64,000 nt of DNA from assembly GCA_021401465.1 (NCBI GenBank), contig JADDMT010000056.1:7374-71373 (forward strand). The letters are read 5' to 3'. The stretch is from Teratosphaeria epicoccoides (Eukaryota; Ascomycota; Dothideomycetes; Mycosphaerellales; Teratosphaeriaceae). Shown here one piece after another: positions 1 through 11,318 of this stretch. Within the stretch, counting starts at the first letter, position 1. Every line of letters starts with the position of its first letter. The position numbers and the translations under genes were made by a program. The notes beneath the pieces were generated by a model. The model was not told where the DNA came from, searched no databases, and worked only from the letters and a program-made list of their open reading frames with translations.

Positions 1-2760
1 AGCGTAGACCTAAGCGGCGATCTTTTACTAGGTTGCTACATACTATCTTATGCTAGTAATATTACGAATAGACTTCTTAGATAGACGGGGTGAGCATTAA
101 ATCCTAGTATGCTGCGAATGAACTACATGATGACCTACGACAGAGATTTAACAACTTCCGACCTAGTGCCTTCGACTAGGTAGATTACGGTTTATACTCC
201 TAGGTTAACATAGTATCCTAGTGCCTGTAGTAAGGGAGCCGGAAGCCAAGACTACGTGGCCGCGATCTTGCACGAGTTCTTTACTAGCGCTAATAGCAAT
301 CTCGATCTATATTACGACAGAAACGGGGGAAGAAAGATCCGCGTATAGTACAGGTAGAGAGAGATTCAAGCGCGAGTTATCGACTAGTACGGAGTATGTA
401 GTAAGGCAGATGTTAACTTAGCGCTTACTCTATTTCATGCTTTAACCGACGACGTGACTAGGAAGTATCAGCCTATCATATAGGAATTTCTTTAGAACGT
501 TTGCTATTATTCTTAGATAGATCGATTAATCTAGCCGCTTAAGCACACTAGATCCCACGTCAAGGACCGAGCGCGCGCTTTATCTAGCCGCTATACGCAA
601 GCCTTAAAATACATATCAAGGAGCCTCGCTTAATTACGCTTGAATCCGCACTAGACAACATGTTTCTTCCTAAGATACTACTTGTAGTGCCGGTACTCGC
701 TATGCCATTAAACGAAATCGCTAGCAGGCTTTGTGCTTGTAAGAATTAGGGCACATGCCTACTAAGTAGCGATACAGGAACTATACTAGTATGCGCTTCT
801 AGCGTGTAGCATCGAATGCCTCGTGATACCTAGAGCTGTAAGCGCGGCACACTTTCTTAACAACGCGCTATAAAACAGGTCGGTAAGACAAATAGTATAC
901 TTAGTCGTCCGCTAACAATTTGTAGTTTGGTTAATACGTCTACAAGCTTAAGTGTATCTTGAAGAGATCTTTGTTAATATGTTAGATATCGTAAATTAAA
1001 TTATGAGCTAGTGTATGCGATTTAGTTATTAGTTTTCATATAATGGCGACGTCTCTCCTATGTTAGAAAGTTAAGCCTAGCTTTATACACAGTAAGGTAG
1101 CTTACCTAGCATTACCTAAGGCTCATTATACTTAGGTGAATTATGACCCTAGGAATTCATTGCCTATATAGCCTAGCCTCCCTAAGTAGCGTTTATCTCT
1201 CTAGACTCAAAGTCCTTAGGGACCTAGGTCGCTAGGGACAGATTAACTCTAGGGACATACATTCTATATAGTTATCTCTCCCTAGGGTAATACTCCATAA
1301 AGGATTAGATTCTTATAGAAGCCCCCTCTATAGGGAGACTAGGCCCTAAGGGCTCTGTTTACTCAGGACAATACAATCCGTAGAGCTAAATCTCCCAAGG
1401 AAGTTGATACCTTATAGCCTTTTGCTCCCTTAGGTTTAAATACCTTGTGTTTATGTTTCCCGTATAATAGGTAAGTCCCTACGACACATTGCCCCTAAGA
1501 AGCACTAAATCTCGATGCAAGAACTAAGCTGCTAGTCGCTCTACGGACTCTTACGGTTTCTTGATCGTGAACATACCTAGTAGTGCTAAAGAAGAGACCA
1601 TAGCAACTAAAAAGCAGAAAAGACAACGTTCGAACAGTTTGCGAAAGATGCTTAATATCCTATGCCTATCCCTAAGCCTACTCCTAACTTGCGCACTAAA
1701 ATGTAGCGATCATGATTAACGTATTAATGAACCTGTCTAGGGCTGCAGGCAGTCAACTACGACAAGTACTACATGGTAGTTCATAGACTAGTAGTACAGC
1801 CAAATATGCAGGTAGTCTAGCTACCTAAGGAGCTAGCTTGTTTGCATACATGTAGTGTAAGTTGCCTACGAAGTAGAAAGACAGTAGGTAGAAGATGCTA
1901 AAGCTATTATAGCAGTTATAACTAGCTAGGCGGCAGCGACGCACGGAGTCGAATCGCTATCTAAGTATAGTAGTCTAGGCATAGTAGAAGATCACGAAGA
2001 TTACGAGGACGATGACGGCAATGACAATTCGGTAGTCGTAGAGATCATATGTTTTCCTAGATTCTGCTATGGTGTTAATAGCGTGATAGATGTAACAGAG
2101 GCTATCGAAAATTTTTCTGTGTTCGTCCTTATGCGTTTGCTAATACTACAATAGGAAGTCGGAGCTAAGACATTTATCTGGCGGGATGCTAGCTAGACTA
2201 ATTCACGTTAGAGCGGGTTAAGTAGCAACCGCGCGCTATTAAGCCGCAAGGAATTACTATTCTTAGAACATTGTTTGTCCGTAGGGTAGTACATGCATAG
2301 CGCGCATTGTTAGCTAACCTTAGGGCTCATGTCTGCGAGATTCAAATAGGCCTCAGTTGACGACTAGTTTTAGAGGGCGCTATCTAGCCGCGCTGTTCTT
2401 AAGCCGCTTAGTCAGGCATTATTGCCTTCCCTCTTAACATAGGCTCCTACTTAGGCTCGCTAGAATACAAGCGGCTATGTGGCGCTAAACACATGTTAGT
2501 ACAGATAAGCTTCCGATCTAAAGTCGGACCGGATTATTAGTAGCGCGCTTCTTCGCAGGCCGCATGACTCGCAAGCTCGGAGACTTATAGCTACACGATT
2601 AGCCTTAGGCACGTAGAATAGTACTTCTATATGTTAGCATCTGTCGAACCGACTATCCTGAAAGACACTTAAGCCAGCATTAATAATGTCGGCTCTATTA
2701 ACGACAGTTGCTTAACAATAGCTAAATCCGGGACTTCTAATTCCGTGCAAGCTAAGTATA
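1..2760 (+). pseudogene. RIP-decayed accessory DNA with unidentified coding relics
   Basis: In the frame that starts at base 1, long stretches read as plausible protein if TAG and TAA are taken as former Gln or Trp codons. The clearest are about 145-720 and about 1861-2658. The second has an acidic patch (EDHEDYEDDDGNDN) near 1975-2035. TGA is rare in this frame (for example 88-90 and 2659-2661), whereas TAG is very common. The tetramer CTAG is strikingly abundant and CAG/CTG are scarce, as expected if C in CpA was changed to T on both strands. Bases 1090-1500 are rich in CCTAGGG-like words and read less clearly as coding. I do not recognise any family. The stretch could be cargo of a decayed Starship or another transposon. 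Confidence 0.45.
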
Positions 2761-4260
2761 ATGCCTACAGAGCTCCTTCACGAATGTCTGAGCTATCTGT
2801 CTGCTATTAATCTCGCGAGGGCACAAGTAGCTTTTTAATGCTCGTACACGCTGCCTGACTTGACTTGCAAAAAGTCTTTATAGCGCCGACATACTATAGT
2901 AGACTGCAAAATTCTTCGTAGTATTAGGATAAAGTCCTACCTACGATATGATTTAGCTATCTAGGATGAAGACTAGGAGTATTAGTTGAAGCAGAAGAAT
3001 CTAAGCAGAGTCCCTCACACGTTCTAAAGTTAGTACTAGCGATAGGAATCCCTGCCGTTTAATCTTCGAAGAATAATTAAGAAGAAAAATTTGGATGTTA
3101 ATATATTCTCTAAAGAGAGCCTTGCTACGCTTCGGCTAGTCGACTTCGTACACCGCGCGATCAAGCAACTGTACAAGGAGCCTAATAGTAGCTAGGGTCA
3201 ACAGTTACATTACGACACTTTCGTAGAAGCTTATGAAGCCTACTAGTATTACGGCCTTGAGTTCTCGCGCGACAACTTTTACGACTACATGTACGCACTT
3301 CTCGATGTAGCCGCGAAATATATAAACGCTGAAGACTATAATGCTACAGGAGGGATCATTAGGGGTACGATGCGCCATTTCTGTTAGCAATATCAGATCA
3401 AGATTCTAGTAAGCTACGCGATGCCTTTTATGACCTAGAGCTGCAAACGTCTCGCTCTGTTAGCGTAGTATGTCCCAATTACCGCGAGACGCTTAAACGA
3501 AATTACCTTAATTTGCAACACTGTATAAGAAATGACAGATCTGTGATTTAGCTTTTCTAGCTAAAGCTACATGCTGTTACTAAAACTTTTAGGGAAGAGG
3601 GTAGGCGATTCATAATATAGCTTCATAGTCTTTACAAACAACTTGACTAATAGTCTAGCAGCATTTGCTAAACTCGTCATAATCGTGCTATTCTACGATA
3701 ACGACTAGGGACAAGGCCTCCTCCGAAGCGGTCTTAGAGCTTACTATAGCTAAAAGCTCTGCTATAGTCAAGGTCTTAGGTAGTAGATAACTTTACTCCT
3801 ACTTATATTAGCGAGGTTAACGCACGAGGTAGCATGGGACCGAAATCACAATTTGCTCTAGGTAGGGCGGCTAGCCGTTATGTTCATGTAATGTGTAGAC
3901 ATAGAAGCGTCCGTTAAATTACATAATAGTATAGACATACGCCCTGCACTATATAGCTAGCTCGTGTGATTTCTTCTATAGTATGTAAAGACGTTTTCAG
4001 AAGGAATCTTTCCTCTTGCTTAATTCGGGTCTTATGGTTATAGGGTACGTAGTGCTTCTTTAGGGGATGCGACGGCCCTAGTAACTCTCTAGCTCTAGGC
4101 TCTATAGTAATCGCCTAAAATTTAAGGGAAGGTAGTGTAGGTAGGGTTCTTTCGAGCTACCTATGTGCTCTTAGCTTGCTAAGAGCTGCTATGGCAAGGA
4201 TCTCTACTAGAGTAAAGTACTACTAAATACGACTAATAGTAAGTGGATAGCAGCTGTCTA
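2761..4260 (+). pseudogene. Relic of a large protein with an F-box-like start
   Basis: The frame opens with ATG at 2761. Its first residues, MPTELLHECLSYLSAINLAR, resemble the start of an F-box (LPxELLxxIxxYLS). The same frame continues for about 1.5 kb, interrupted mainly by TAG and TAA at places where Gln or Trp would fit, plus TGA at 3544 and 3973. Readable stretches include a segment around 3121-3360 rich in Tyr and Asp, and a Leu-rich segment around 3570-3800. No indel is needed to keep the frame through at least 3540. The gene converges on the DUF3435 relic that ends near 4384. The F-box call rests on about 20 residues; the remainder matches nothing I know. Confidence 0.35.
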
Positions 4261-4383
4261 TCGAAGGCCTGTATGTCAAGACAAGGCTAGCAGATTACTC
4301 GTCATTCGCGGCAAATGCGGCCTAGAGATTAGAAGCTATTAGAAGCTGCCAGATAAGCAAGGCGCGGTCCCTCGCTGCCCTCG

Positions 4384-6834
4384 CTAAGGTAGCTTCCTTA
4401 GGGCACAGAAGAACTTGTGTTCGCGCGCTAAGTAGTTCTTTAGATGATCCGCAGTCTAGCAGATTTACGTGCATCCTTAGAATAGGCAACAGTATTCGAC
4501 GCACTTAGAGATGTGCAATTTCTCGATGTAATTACGTAGTTTGCTGACCTAGGAGTACGCGTAGCGCCTATAGGTCGCTAATAGAGACTCATTATACAGG
4601 CAGAACAGACATTAATTGCCCTGCAGGCGATCCGTGAGCATCGTGTCTAGTTAAGGGGCCTCGCTACAGGGCAGATTAGCTGTAGCGCGTTAATCTTTCT
4701 GCTAGCGAGGACCTGCGCGGTAGTAGCACAGGCTCGACATCGCATCTAGTACAGCGAGGCGTCGGCTAGCGACAGTCGTAATGTCTAATTCTTGAATATC
4801 ATCATTTCTGCACAGAAGTGTCAAGAGAACGTTACGCTCTAGGAACTCGAATTCCGGCTTGCCTAGTAGTAGGATTAACACTAGCTTCCTAGTTCTTTGA
4901 CAGGCAATTTCTTGGTTGCCATAATCTCGAAAGTGTGCTACCTAGCTGCAGTTGTAGAGCTCCTTACTAACGACGACCTATGCGCTTCTAAGCGCCTTTC
5001 TTGTAGTAACTAATGCGTCATGTTCTTTAGTCTTTACGGCCTTCTTAAACGTGCCGTGTAACTAGAGGACAATACCTTCTAACTCCGTCTTTCTATACTG
5101 TAGCTTAATTATTCGAGGGTTAGCATCGATCTTGACGGACGTTAGCTACGGCACAAGTTTCTAAGATGATGTCAGTCTATGTCTCGAATTACTAGCATGC
5201 TTTGCGGCGAAACCTTTCTTACCCTAGAGTAGCGATTAGCGTAAGTCTAGTTAAGTAAGATACACGCAACGCGCGGATGCTTTTACCTGGCGTTAGGGTC
5301 CCGGCTAATACTAAGGTAGGTGCCTAGGCTAATCATCTAGTCTATTAAGGGTGTGCCGAGGAAAGCCGACTAAGTGTCTATGCTAACTGTCTAGTTAGTG
5401 TAATACTTGTCGAAAATCTCGGCTCTGCTATGTCCTAAAGCCCGGTTTCGCACGGCTGCTATAGCTCGAGCTGCTACACGTTAGCACGAGTCTCTGTCTA
5501 GCGTCAAGACACCTACTATCTATAGCATTTCTAGTACCTTGTTAGCTAGAGTAGAATTTGAACGGGTCCTTGAATCCCGCGTTACGCCTAAGCTAGTAGT
5601 TTGCCTAACTCGCCTTGTAGTATTACTAAAGCTTATTAGTGTCTATAGACTTACAGAAAATCAGTAACTCGAGTACCTCTAGCTTAAAGTGTAAGGGCAA
5701 GGCCTATAGCTACTAAGCTTCGTCGATTGTGAAGCTAGCAAGATCTGTAGGCTGCTACAGGAATAGGCTCTAGAAGGCTTAATCTGCGAATGCTAGGGCG
5801 AAGACATAGAGGATAGGGCAAAAGCCTAAATTGTTATCTTGTTCGTAGAAAATAAACTTGGGCCTAGGCAAGTCCTTTTTAGCAGAGACATATTAGTAGG
5901 CAAAAGGTACTCACGCTAGAGACTTGTTCCGCACGCCCTTCATAAGCCTCAAGGTAATTTGCATAAGGAAGACGTCCTGTTCGTAACTAGGAGATTAAAT
6001 CTTGTAGATAAGAATATCCTTATACTTGACTAAGTTATGCTCTACCTTGTGCGTAGTGTATCTTGCTTTAAAGGGGTCGTTGTCTTTGTCTTCATTAGCT
6101 GCGCTGTCTATACTATCTCTATCATGCCTGTCGCTATAGTCGCTGTCGTCAGGGTCAGAGCTAGATGTAGTCGACTTCTTCTCTTGCTCTTTCTGTGACT
6201 TTTTACAGTTAATTAAGGCAGAGGGACATGCGCTAGTATAGGTAATGAGTAGTAGCATGAGGGACAGCTAGACCCGCTAACATTCGGAAGCGTAATAGGT
6301 GTCGCTAAGGACCTAGTAGTAGTATAGCGTCACTATGAGATTATTCGCGTTAAGCACTAGTTTGTCGTCTCGCTCTTCCTTTAAGTCAAAGTCGATGACG
6401 AGCTCTCACTCGATGAACTATAGTAGGATGCGTCAGCAGGTAGAGGGGATGTGTGTCTAACACAAGAGCGGACTAACATGTCTAGTTTTAGAGATAAGAC
6501 GCTAATCTATCACTTTCCCCCTTGAGATCATTTTATACGCTAGTCGCTAGTACTAAGCGGCAACACGGGCGGTGTCTAGCTTGCGAATATTAGAATAGTT
6601 CAAGCGGAAGTGCAAGTAGTCTTGCATGACCTGCTTGCTAATAACCTTCTTGAAGTCTTGCTAACGAGATGAGATTCTATACTCTTGACAGAACCGTTCC
6701 CACGCCGCCTAGGCCGACCTGCAGGATGCCGTCGTAGTGCGAGCATAACGTAGTTTAGAAGGGCCGCGGTCTGTCTGTTGCTTGCGTCGTTCATAGTTAG
6801 TCGGTATCCTGGGTTTTCGGATTTGGCGAGGCAT
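4384..6834 (-). pseudogene. DUF3435 tyrosine recombinase (Starship captain-like), RIP-inactivated
   Basis: The start ATG is at 6834-6832 and opens MPRQIRKPRIPTNYERRKQQ. One frame runs to 5517, then a 43-nt intron (5474-5516; donor GTAGGT, branch-like GCTAAC, acceptor TAG), and the frame resumes in phase. Family landmarks are YYY-stop-VLSDTYYASE near 6315, FCPILYVFALAFAD near 5800, and the recombinase signature GHSRAEIFDKYY (H-x2-R and Tyr) near 5400-5435. The C-terminal part has paired Cys and His (CLFC, CLFQGC, DHLKNYL) as in the family. Many internal TAG/TAA sit at expected Gln or Trp. The frame shifts once after about 5270, through an indel or a second intron. DUF3435 proteins act as site-specific recombinases moving very large elements. 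The family call is strong; 'captain' in the strict sense depends on a surrounding Starship, which is not proven. Confidence 0.85.
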
Positions 6835-7277
6835 AGTCTCAGGGCAAGCGTCGTGGGAGCAGTGTAGTCAGCGAGGCAGGAGAGGTGAGTTGTCTTAAGG
6901 ATGCGTCGGCCATGTTAAAAGATGTAGCGCTGTTATATACGGCGATGAGGGAAGGCAAGATATTAGGCACTCTAGAGACGTGATGTGACACGACGCGAGC
7001 GAGTAGAGCGCTTTACGAAAGGGGTAGGACGCTAGAGTGCTAGCGCCTATTAGCCGCGCGCGTATAGCATTTCCGCCCCCTCTGTAAAAATCAGAAATCA
7101 GCGCTGTAACAGGGCTCGGTCTGGTTATTACTCGAGGCCTCGACTACTCTATAACTCGCTATCCTCCGTAGGTAAAACTCGTACTCTCCCTACTCACCTC
7201 CGAACACGCGGAGAGGCTACGCTAGCTACTAGGCTTAGATCATATTACTAAGCAGTGACGCATTTCGAACATGCCTC
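6835..7277. other. Upstream flank of the DUF3435 relic, up to the plasmid border
   Basis: No gene is visible. In Starships the captain is the first gene inside the 5' end and reads inward, so an element edge would be expected in this short stretch. It contains TTAC-type words (for example near 7246) similar to known Starship target motifs, but such words are common. I found no convincing direct repeat or terminal inverted repeat here, and no duplication matching the far side of the plasmid at 16038. Confidence 0.3.
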
Positions 7278-7868
7278 GGGGGGTAATGGCACCTTAACGC
7301 TTACTTTTTTTACCTATCTATAGAGAGAGTACTTTATTTATTTCATTTCATTTGTTTTTTTTTTAAAGTCTTTTTTTAGTCTTACACCCTAAAACGTTTT
7401 TGGACAAGACTTTTCTCCCTTGTTCTATGTATCTCAAGTAGTTCAGGTTCTTCCCTAATTTTATTACTCTTTTCTTGCTTAAGTCTAGAGGTTAATATAT
7501 AATATCTTATTCGTATTGTTAGGGTTAGGTTATGTAGAATAATATACAAAACGTAAGCTCGATAGTCCTTAATTGTTAGCAGATTTCTTAGGGAATATTT
7601 AGACTAGTTATCGGTACACGCAAGTGATTTTAAGCATAACATTAGGTTATGACAAATACTTCTATTCATATTGATTTCTCTTAGGGAGAGTAGTGCTTAA
7701 AACTTTAGTGAAGTTGTCCTGTACGCCTTTTGTTATAAGTAATAACTAAAGTTCCTCAGGGTTTTGTCCTCGGTTTATAATATTGTATAATAAAATGTTA
7801 AATAGCTTATTTATTTCTATAAAAAATCTACCTACTTTGATTAGGGGGAGATCCTTTTCCTCTTGTAT
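7278..7868 (+). repeat. Left terminal inverted repeat of the plasmid
   Basis: This 591-bp arm matches the reverse complement of 15445-16037. Similarity starts at the G run (7278-7283) and ends at TCCTCTTGTAT (up to 7868), after which the two sides diverge completely. The arms differ by a 2-nt and a few 1-nt indels and by roughly ten substitutions, nearly all transitions. The arm contains the first 24 codons of the RNA polymerase frame (from ATG at 7795). It also holds a GTTAGGGTTAGG sequence near 7519. In this plasmid class a terminal protein is attached to the 5' ends and primes replication. Confidence 0.95.
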
Positions 7869-10800
7869 TTCTCTTTCTGTTTCGGATAGTGATTAAGGTA
7901 GTTGTAATGATTCGGGTTGTATTCCTTTTCGTTTTAAAGTGAAAAATTCTTACTCTTTGACTTTTAATTAACTTCAGGATCAAAGTTTAGGTTTTTACAA
8001 AGACTTACTATCTTAACTTCATTCCTCTTTTGTTTATTATATTATAGTTAGTTTACATGATTGTACTATCATAAAATGGTTTTTTAATAAAGACAACTTT
8101 TCTTATCAAGATTTTCAGAGTTTTGTTATTCTAGGTTTAGATAAAATAGGTGTTACTAAAGAGCAAGAAAACACTAAATTTATTTTCGAATTATGTTCTT
8201 GTTCTCGTGAGGATTTAGGTAAATGCAGAGAGGATTTCATGTTATCTAATAGTAAACAATTGAAAAACTCTTATAAAAGAGGGTTAGATAAAAAGTCTGA
8301 AATTTCTTCTTTAGATTATTTAAAAGATGTTTCTAAAGTAGATACTTCCATGGATTTTTCAGCACTTATTAATAAGTTAGAAAAAAATAAAGCTAATAGA
8401 CTTGCTAAAAGACTTAGAAGAAAAAAAGCTAAAGATCTTGGTAATAAAAGAAGATATTTAACTAGTTCTAGAGTTTTATTACAGAATGCTTCTAATATCG
8501 ATATGTTTGATAATCTTAGTTCATATTTTGAGAGTAATAACTTTAAAGCTAACTCTGATATACAATTACAAGTTGAAAAGTACCTGATAGATTAAGATTT
8601 AGATAATTTAAACAATAAAAACTCTTTAGTACATGAAATTAACACTAAATATCTGTCTAGTGTTGTAGGTTTGTTTATTGAAGGTAAATCTGAGTTAATT
8701 AATTTGTACATAGACAAATTATTAAGATCTAACACTAAAAGTGACGCTAATACAAAAGAACTGTTAAATGTTCTTAGTAGAAAAGCTCTTTATGATATTT
8801 GTGTTTACTATTTACTTAAGATATTAACTCATTATAAGAGTGATAATACCGAGATGTTTTCAGTTGTTAGTTTATCTATTAAAGTAGGTGAAAATATAGT
8901 TAAAAGGATGTATTTAAATCAAAAAGATAAGGGTAATACACCTTTTAAAGTCTAAGTTCAAGAATATTTTAATTCTCGTTTAGATAAATCTATAGAAGAT
9001 CTTGATTTATTCTATAATGCATTAGGTTTAAAAGTTTTGAGTGTATTAGAGTTTTCTGATATTATTAAAACTAATGTGGTACAGGTTAGTAGAACTGAAA
9101 AGAGACTTGATTATGTTATAAGTGATAAAGAACTACTAAAAGTAGGTTTAAAGAACATTATTAAAGTCACACCTTTAAAATTACCTATGATCTGTCCTCC
9201 TTAGGTGTATGACAAGGATTTAAAAGGAGGTTATATTATGAACAATATGACTTTTTTCGATGACATATTTTCCGATAAAACTCAGTACAAATTTCCATCC
9301 AAAATATCAGAATCTAACAAACTTTATTATTTAGTTAATAACATAAGTCAAACTGCTTTTAAAGTTAACAAAGAGGTGTTAGACTTTCTATCTTCTGACA
9401 AAGTCAATAATTTGTTAATAAAATCCGAGGATTTTGCTGAATATGAACAAGAGGTAAACTTAAGTAAATATAAATTAAGTAAATATAAGGCCTTATATAG
9501 TAAATATGTACAACAGGAATATATACTTAAAATAGCCAATTTGTATAAGAATTTTAATTCTATTTATTTTCCTGTTAAGTTAGATCAAAGAGGGAGACTT
9601 TATTGTATTCCTGCATATTTTAATTATCAGTCTAGTGATTTAGCCAAAGCATTAGTTTTATTCAGTTAACCTGGTATCATAGATAAAAGTAATTTAGATT
9701 GTATTAAATATTATAAAGCTTATGGTGCTAATTGTTTTGCAGGTGATATTTCTAGAGGAAGTCTTAAAAGTAAAGAAAACTTTATTAATGATAACTTAGA
9801 AAACATCATTAATTATGATAATGGTATTTTATTGAGTAAAGCCAAGGAAAAACTTTTATTTTTAGCTTTTTGTATTGAATATAAGAAAATAAACAATTTC
9901 TTAAACCAAGATAACATGTTAACTTTTAATACTTATCTACCTATACAACTAGACGCTACTTGTAACGGTTTCTAACATCTTTCTTTACTAAGTCAAGAAA
10001 ATGCACTTTATGAAGTGTTAAATTTAACTAATAAGAGTAAAAAACCCAAAGATTTTTACACTTTCTTATTACATAAATTATATGCTCATATAAATTATAA
10101 AATTGATAATAGTATTGATATTAAAAATAAAGGTAGTTATAAACGTCTAAGTAGTTTCTTATTAAATAGAAATCATGTGAAGAAGATTATAATGACTATA
10201 CCTTATAATTCTACAGAAAGGTCTATGAAAGATTATCTAATTGCTGAACTAGAACGTTTGGATTATGATGAGGAACAGGGTTGCTACTAATATATCGAAA
10301 AAGGAAGGAATTCTCATAAATTAAGTCTTTACGATATAATTTTACTTATTAGTGTTATTAAAACAATAATAAAAAATGATTTTTCGAAGATAGATAAATT
10401 AGTTAAATATCTGAGAAACGTAGCTAAATTATTTAATATATTGAATCTTCCTATTTACTAGTCTTTACCTAGTAGGTTAAACATATATCAGAGTTACCTT
10501 AAAAGTAAAAGTATTACTCTTTTACCTTTTGCGCATAATAAGATAAAACTAAACTTAAAAGTAACTTCTAAGGATAAGTTTGACCATAATAAACAAGTAA
10601 GAGCGTTAATGCCTAATTTAATACATTCATTAGATGCTTACTTAATGACTCAATTGTATCATTCTTTTTCAATCAAGGATAACAAACCTCAGTTTTATTT
10701 AGTTCATGATTGTTTTGGTACTATAGTAGATAAAGTTGAGCGTCTTAAACAATTAATTGTTTATGTTTATGTAGACCTCTATTCTGATGATCACTATTTA

Positions 10801-11210
10801 ATAAAATTTGACAAAAATATTATTCAATATATTAAGGATAATACTAACCATGAATTTGATAATAGAGTTCTTAAACTAAATGACACATCTTATGAGTTGT
10901 TTGATATTNNNNNNNNNNNNNNNNNNNNNNNNNNNNNNNNNNNNNNNNNNNNNNNNNNNNNNNNNNNNNNNNNNNNNNNNNNNNNNNNNNNNNNNNNNNN
11001 NNNNNNNNTTCTGATGATCACTATTTAATAAAATTTGACAAAAATATTATTCAATATATTAAGGATAATACTAACCATGAATTTGATAATAGAGTTCTTA
11101 AACTAAATGACACATCTTATGAGTTGTTTGATATTGATTGAGTATTAAATAATAAACTCTTAAATGCTAAGGAAGTTAAAAGAATAGACAGTCAATATAT
11201 TATAATATAA
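7795..11210 (+). pseudogene. Phage-type (T7-like) RNA polymerase of the plasmid, with ten premature stops
   Basis: A single frame runs from ATG 7795 (inside the left inverted repeat) to TAA 11208-11210. Recognisable motifs are LDQRGRLYCIPAYF (near 9580), DATCNGF-stop-HLSLL (9952-9985; the family has Gln at the stop), MTIPYNSTERSMKDYL (10192-10240), MPNLIHSLDAYL (10609) and YLVHDCFGT (10696). Premature stops are at 7894, 7969, 8014, 8593, 8953, 9202, 9667, 9973, 10288 and 10459. All are TAA or TAG and each can be explained by one C-to-T (CAA/CAG) or G-to-A (TGG) change. There is no frameshift. TGA at 11139 reads as Trp in the mitochondrial code. Corrected for the duplicated 127 bp, the protein would have 1,062 residues. 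It would transcribe the plasmid in mitochondria; this copy is dead. Confidence 0.93.
10782..11135. other. 100-N assembly gap with a 127-bp duplicate on both sides
   Basis: Bases 10909-11008 are N. The 127 bp before the gap (10782-10908) are repeated exactly after it (11009-11135). The reading frame of the RNA polymerase continues without loss if one copy and all the Ns are removed. An overlap of exactly 127 bp equals a common maximum k-mer length of de Bruijn assemblers, so the gap probably joins two contigs that in fact overlap. A true tandem duplication is unlikely. Confidence 0.9.
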
Positions 11211-11243
11211 CTAATAACTAGTCTAAGTAATATAAAAAAAAAA

Positions 11244-11264
11244 CCTCCTGACTAAGTCAAGAGG
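11244..11264. terminator. Hairpin between the convergent plasmid genes (1)
   Basis: CCTC-c-TGAC-TAA-GTCA-a-GAGG forms a stem with one internal mismatch. It is preceded by a run of A and followed by GTAAAAAAAATAAA, and lies just after the RNA polymerase stop codon (11210). It probably ends transcripts or marks RNA 3' processing from either side. Confidence 0.6.
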
Positions 11265-11294
11265 TAAAAAAAATAAACTTTTTCGTGTTTTTTT

Positions 11295-11318
11295 CTACTA
11301 ATGTAAGTACATTGGTAG
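11295..11318. terminator. Hairpin between the convergent plasmid genes (2)
   Basis: CTACTAATGT-AAGT-ACATTGGTAG gives a 10-bp stem with one G-U pair and a 4-nt loop. It is followed by twelve T (11319-11330) and preceded by a T-rich run. It lies 19 bp beyond the DNA polymerase stop codon (11337-11339). With the first hairpin it looks like a two-way terminator. Confidence 0.6.

Noticed and set aside
4322..4504. Short minus-strand open frame at the end of the DUF3435 relic
   Set aside because: It lies in a shifted frame over the relic's C-terminal part and has no features of its own.
7081..7277. Possible LTR starting TGTAACAGG
   Set aside because: No second copy within the window, no matching CA end, and no reverse transcriptase or integrase remains beside it; the DUF3435 relic explains the neighbourhood better.
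10782..11135. Genuine tandem duplication within the RNA polymerase
   Set aside because: The copies are identical, the length is exactly 127 bp, and removing one copy restores the family-like frame; assembly overlap is simpler.
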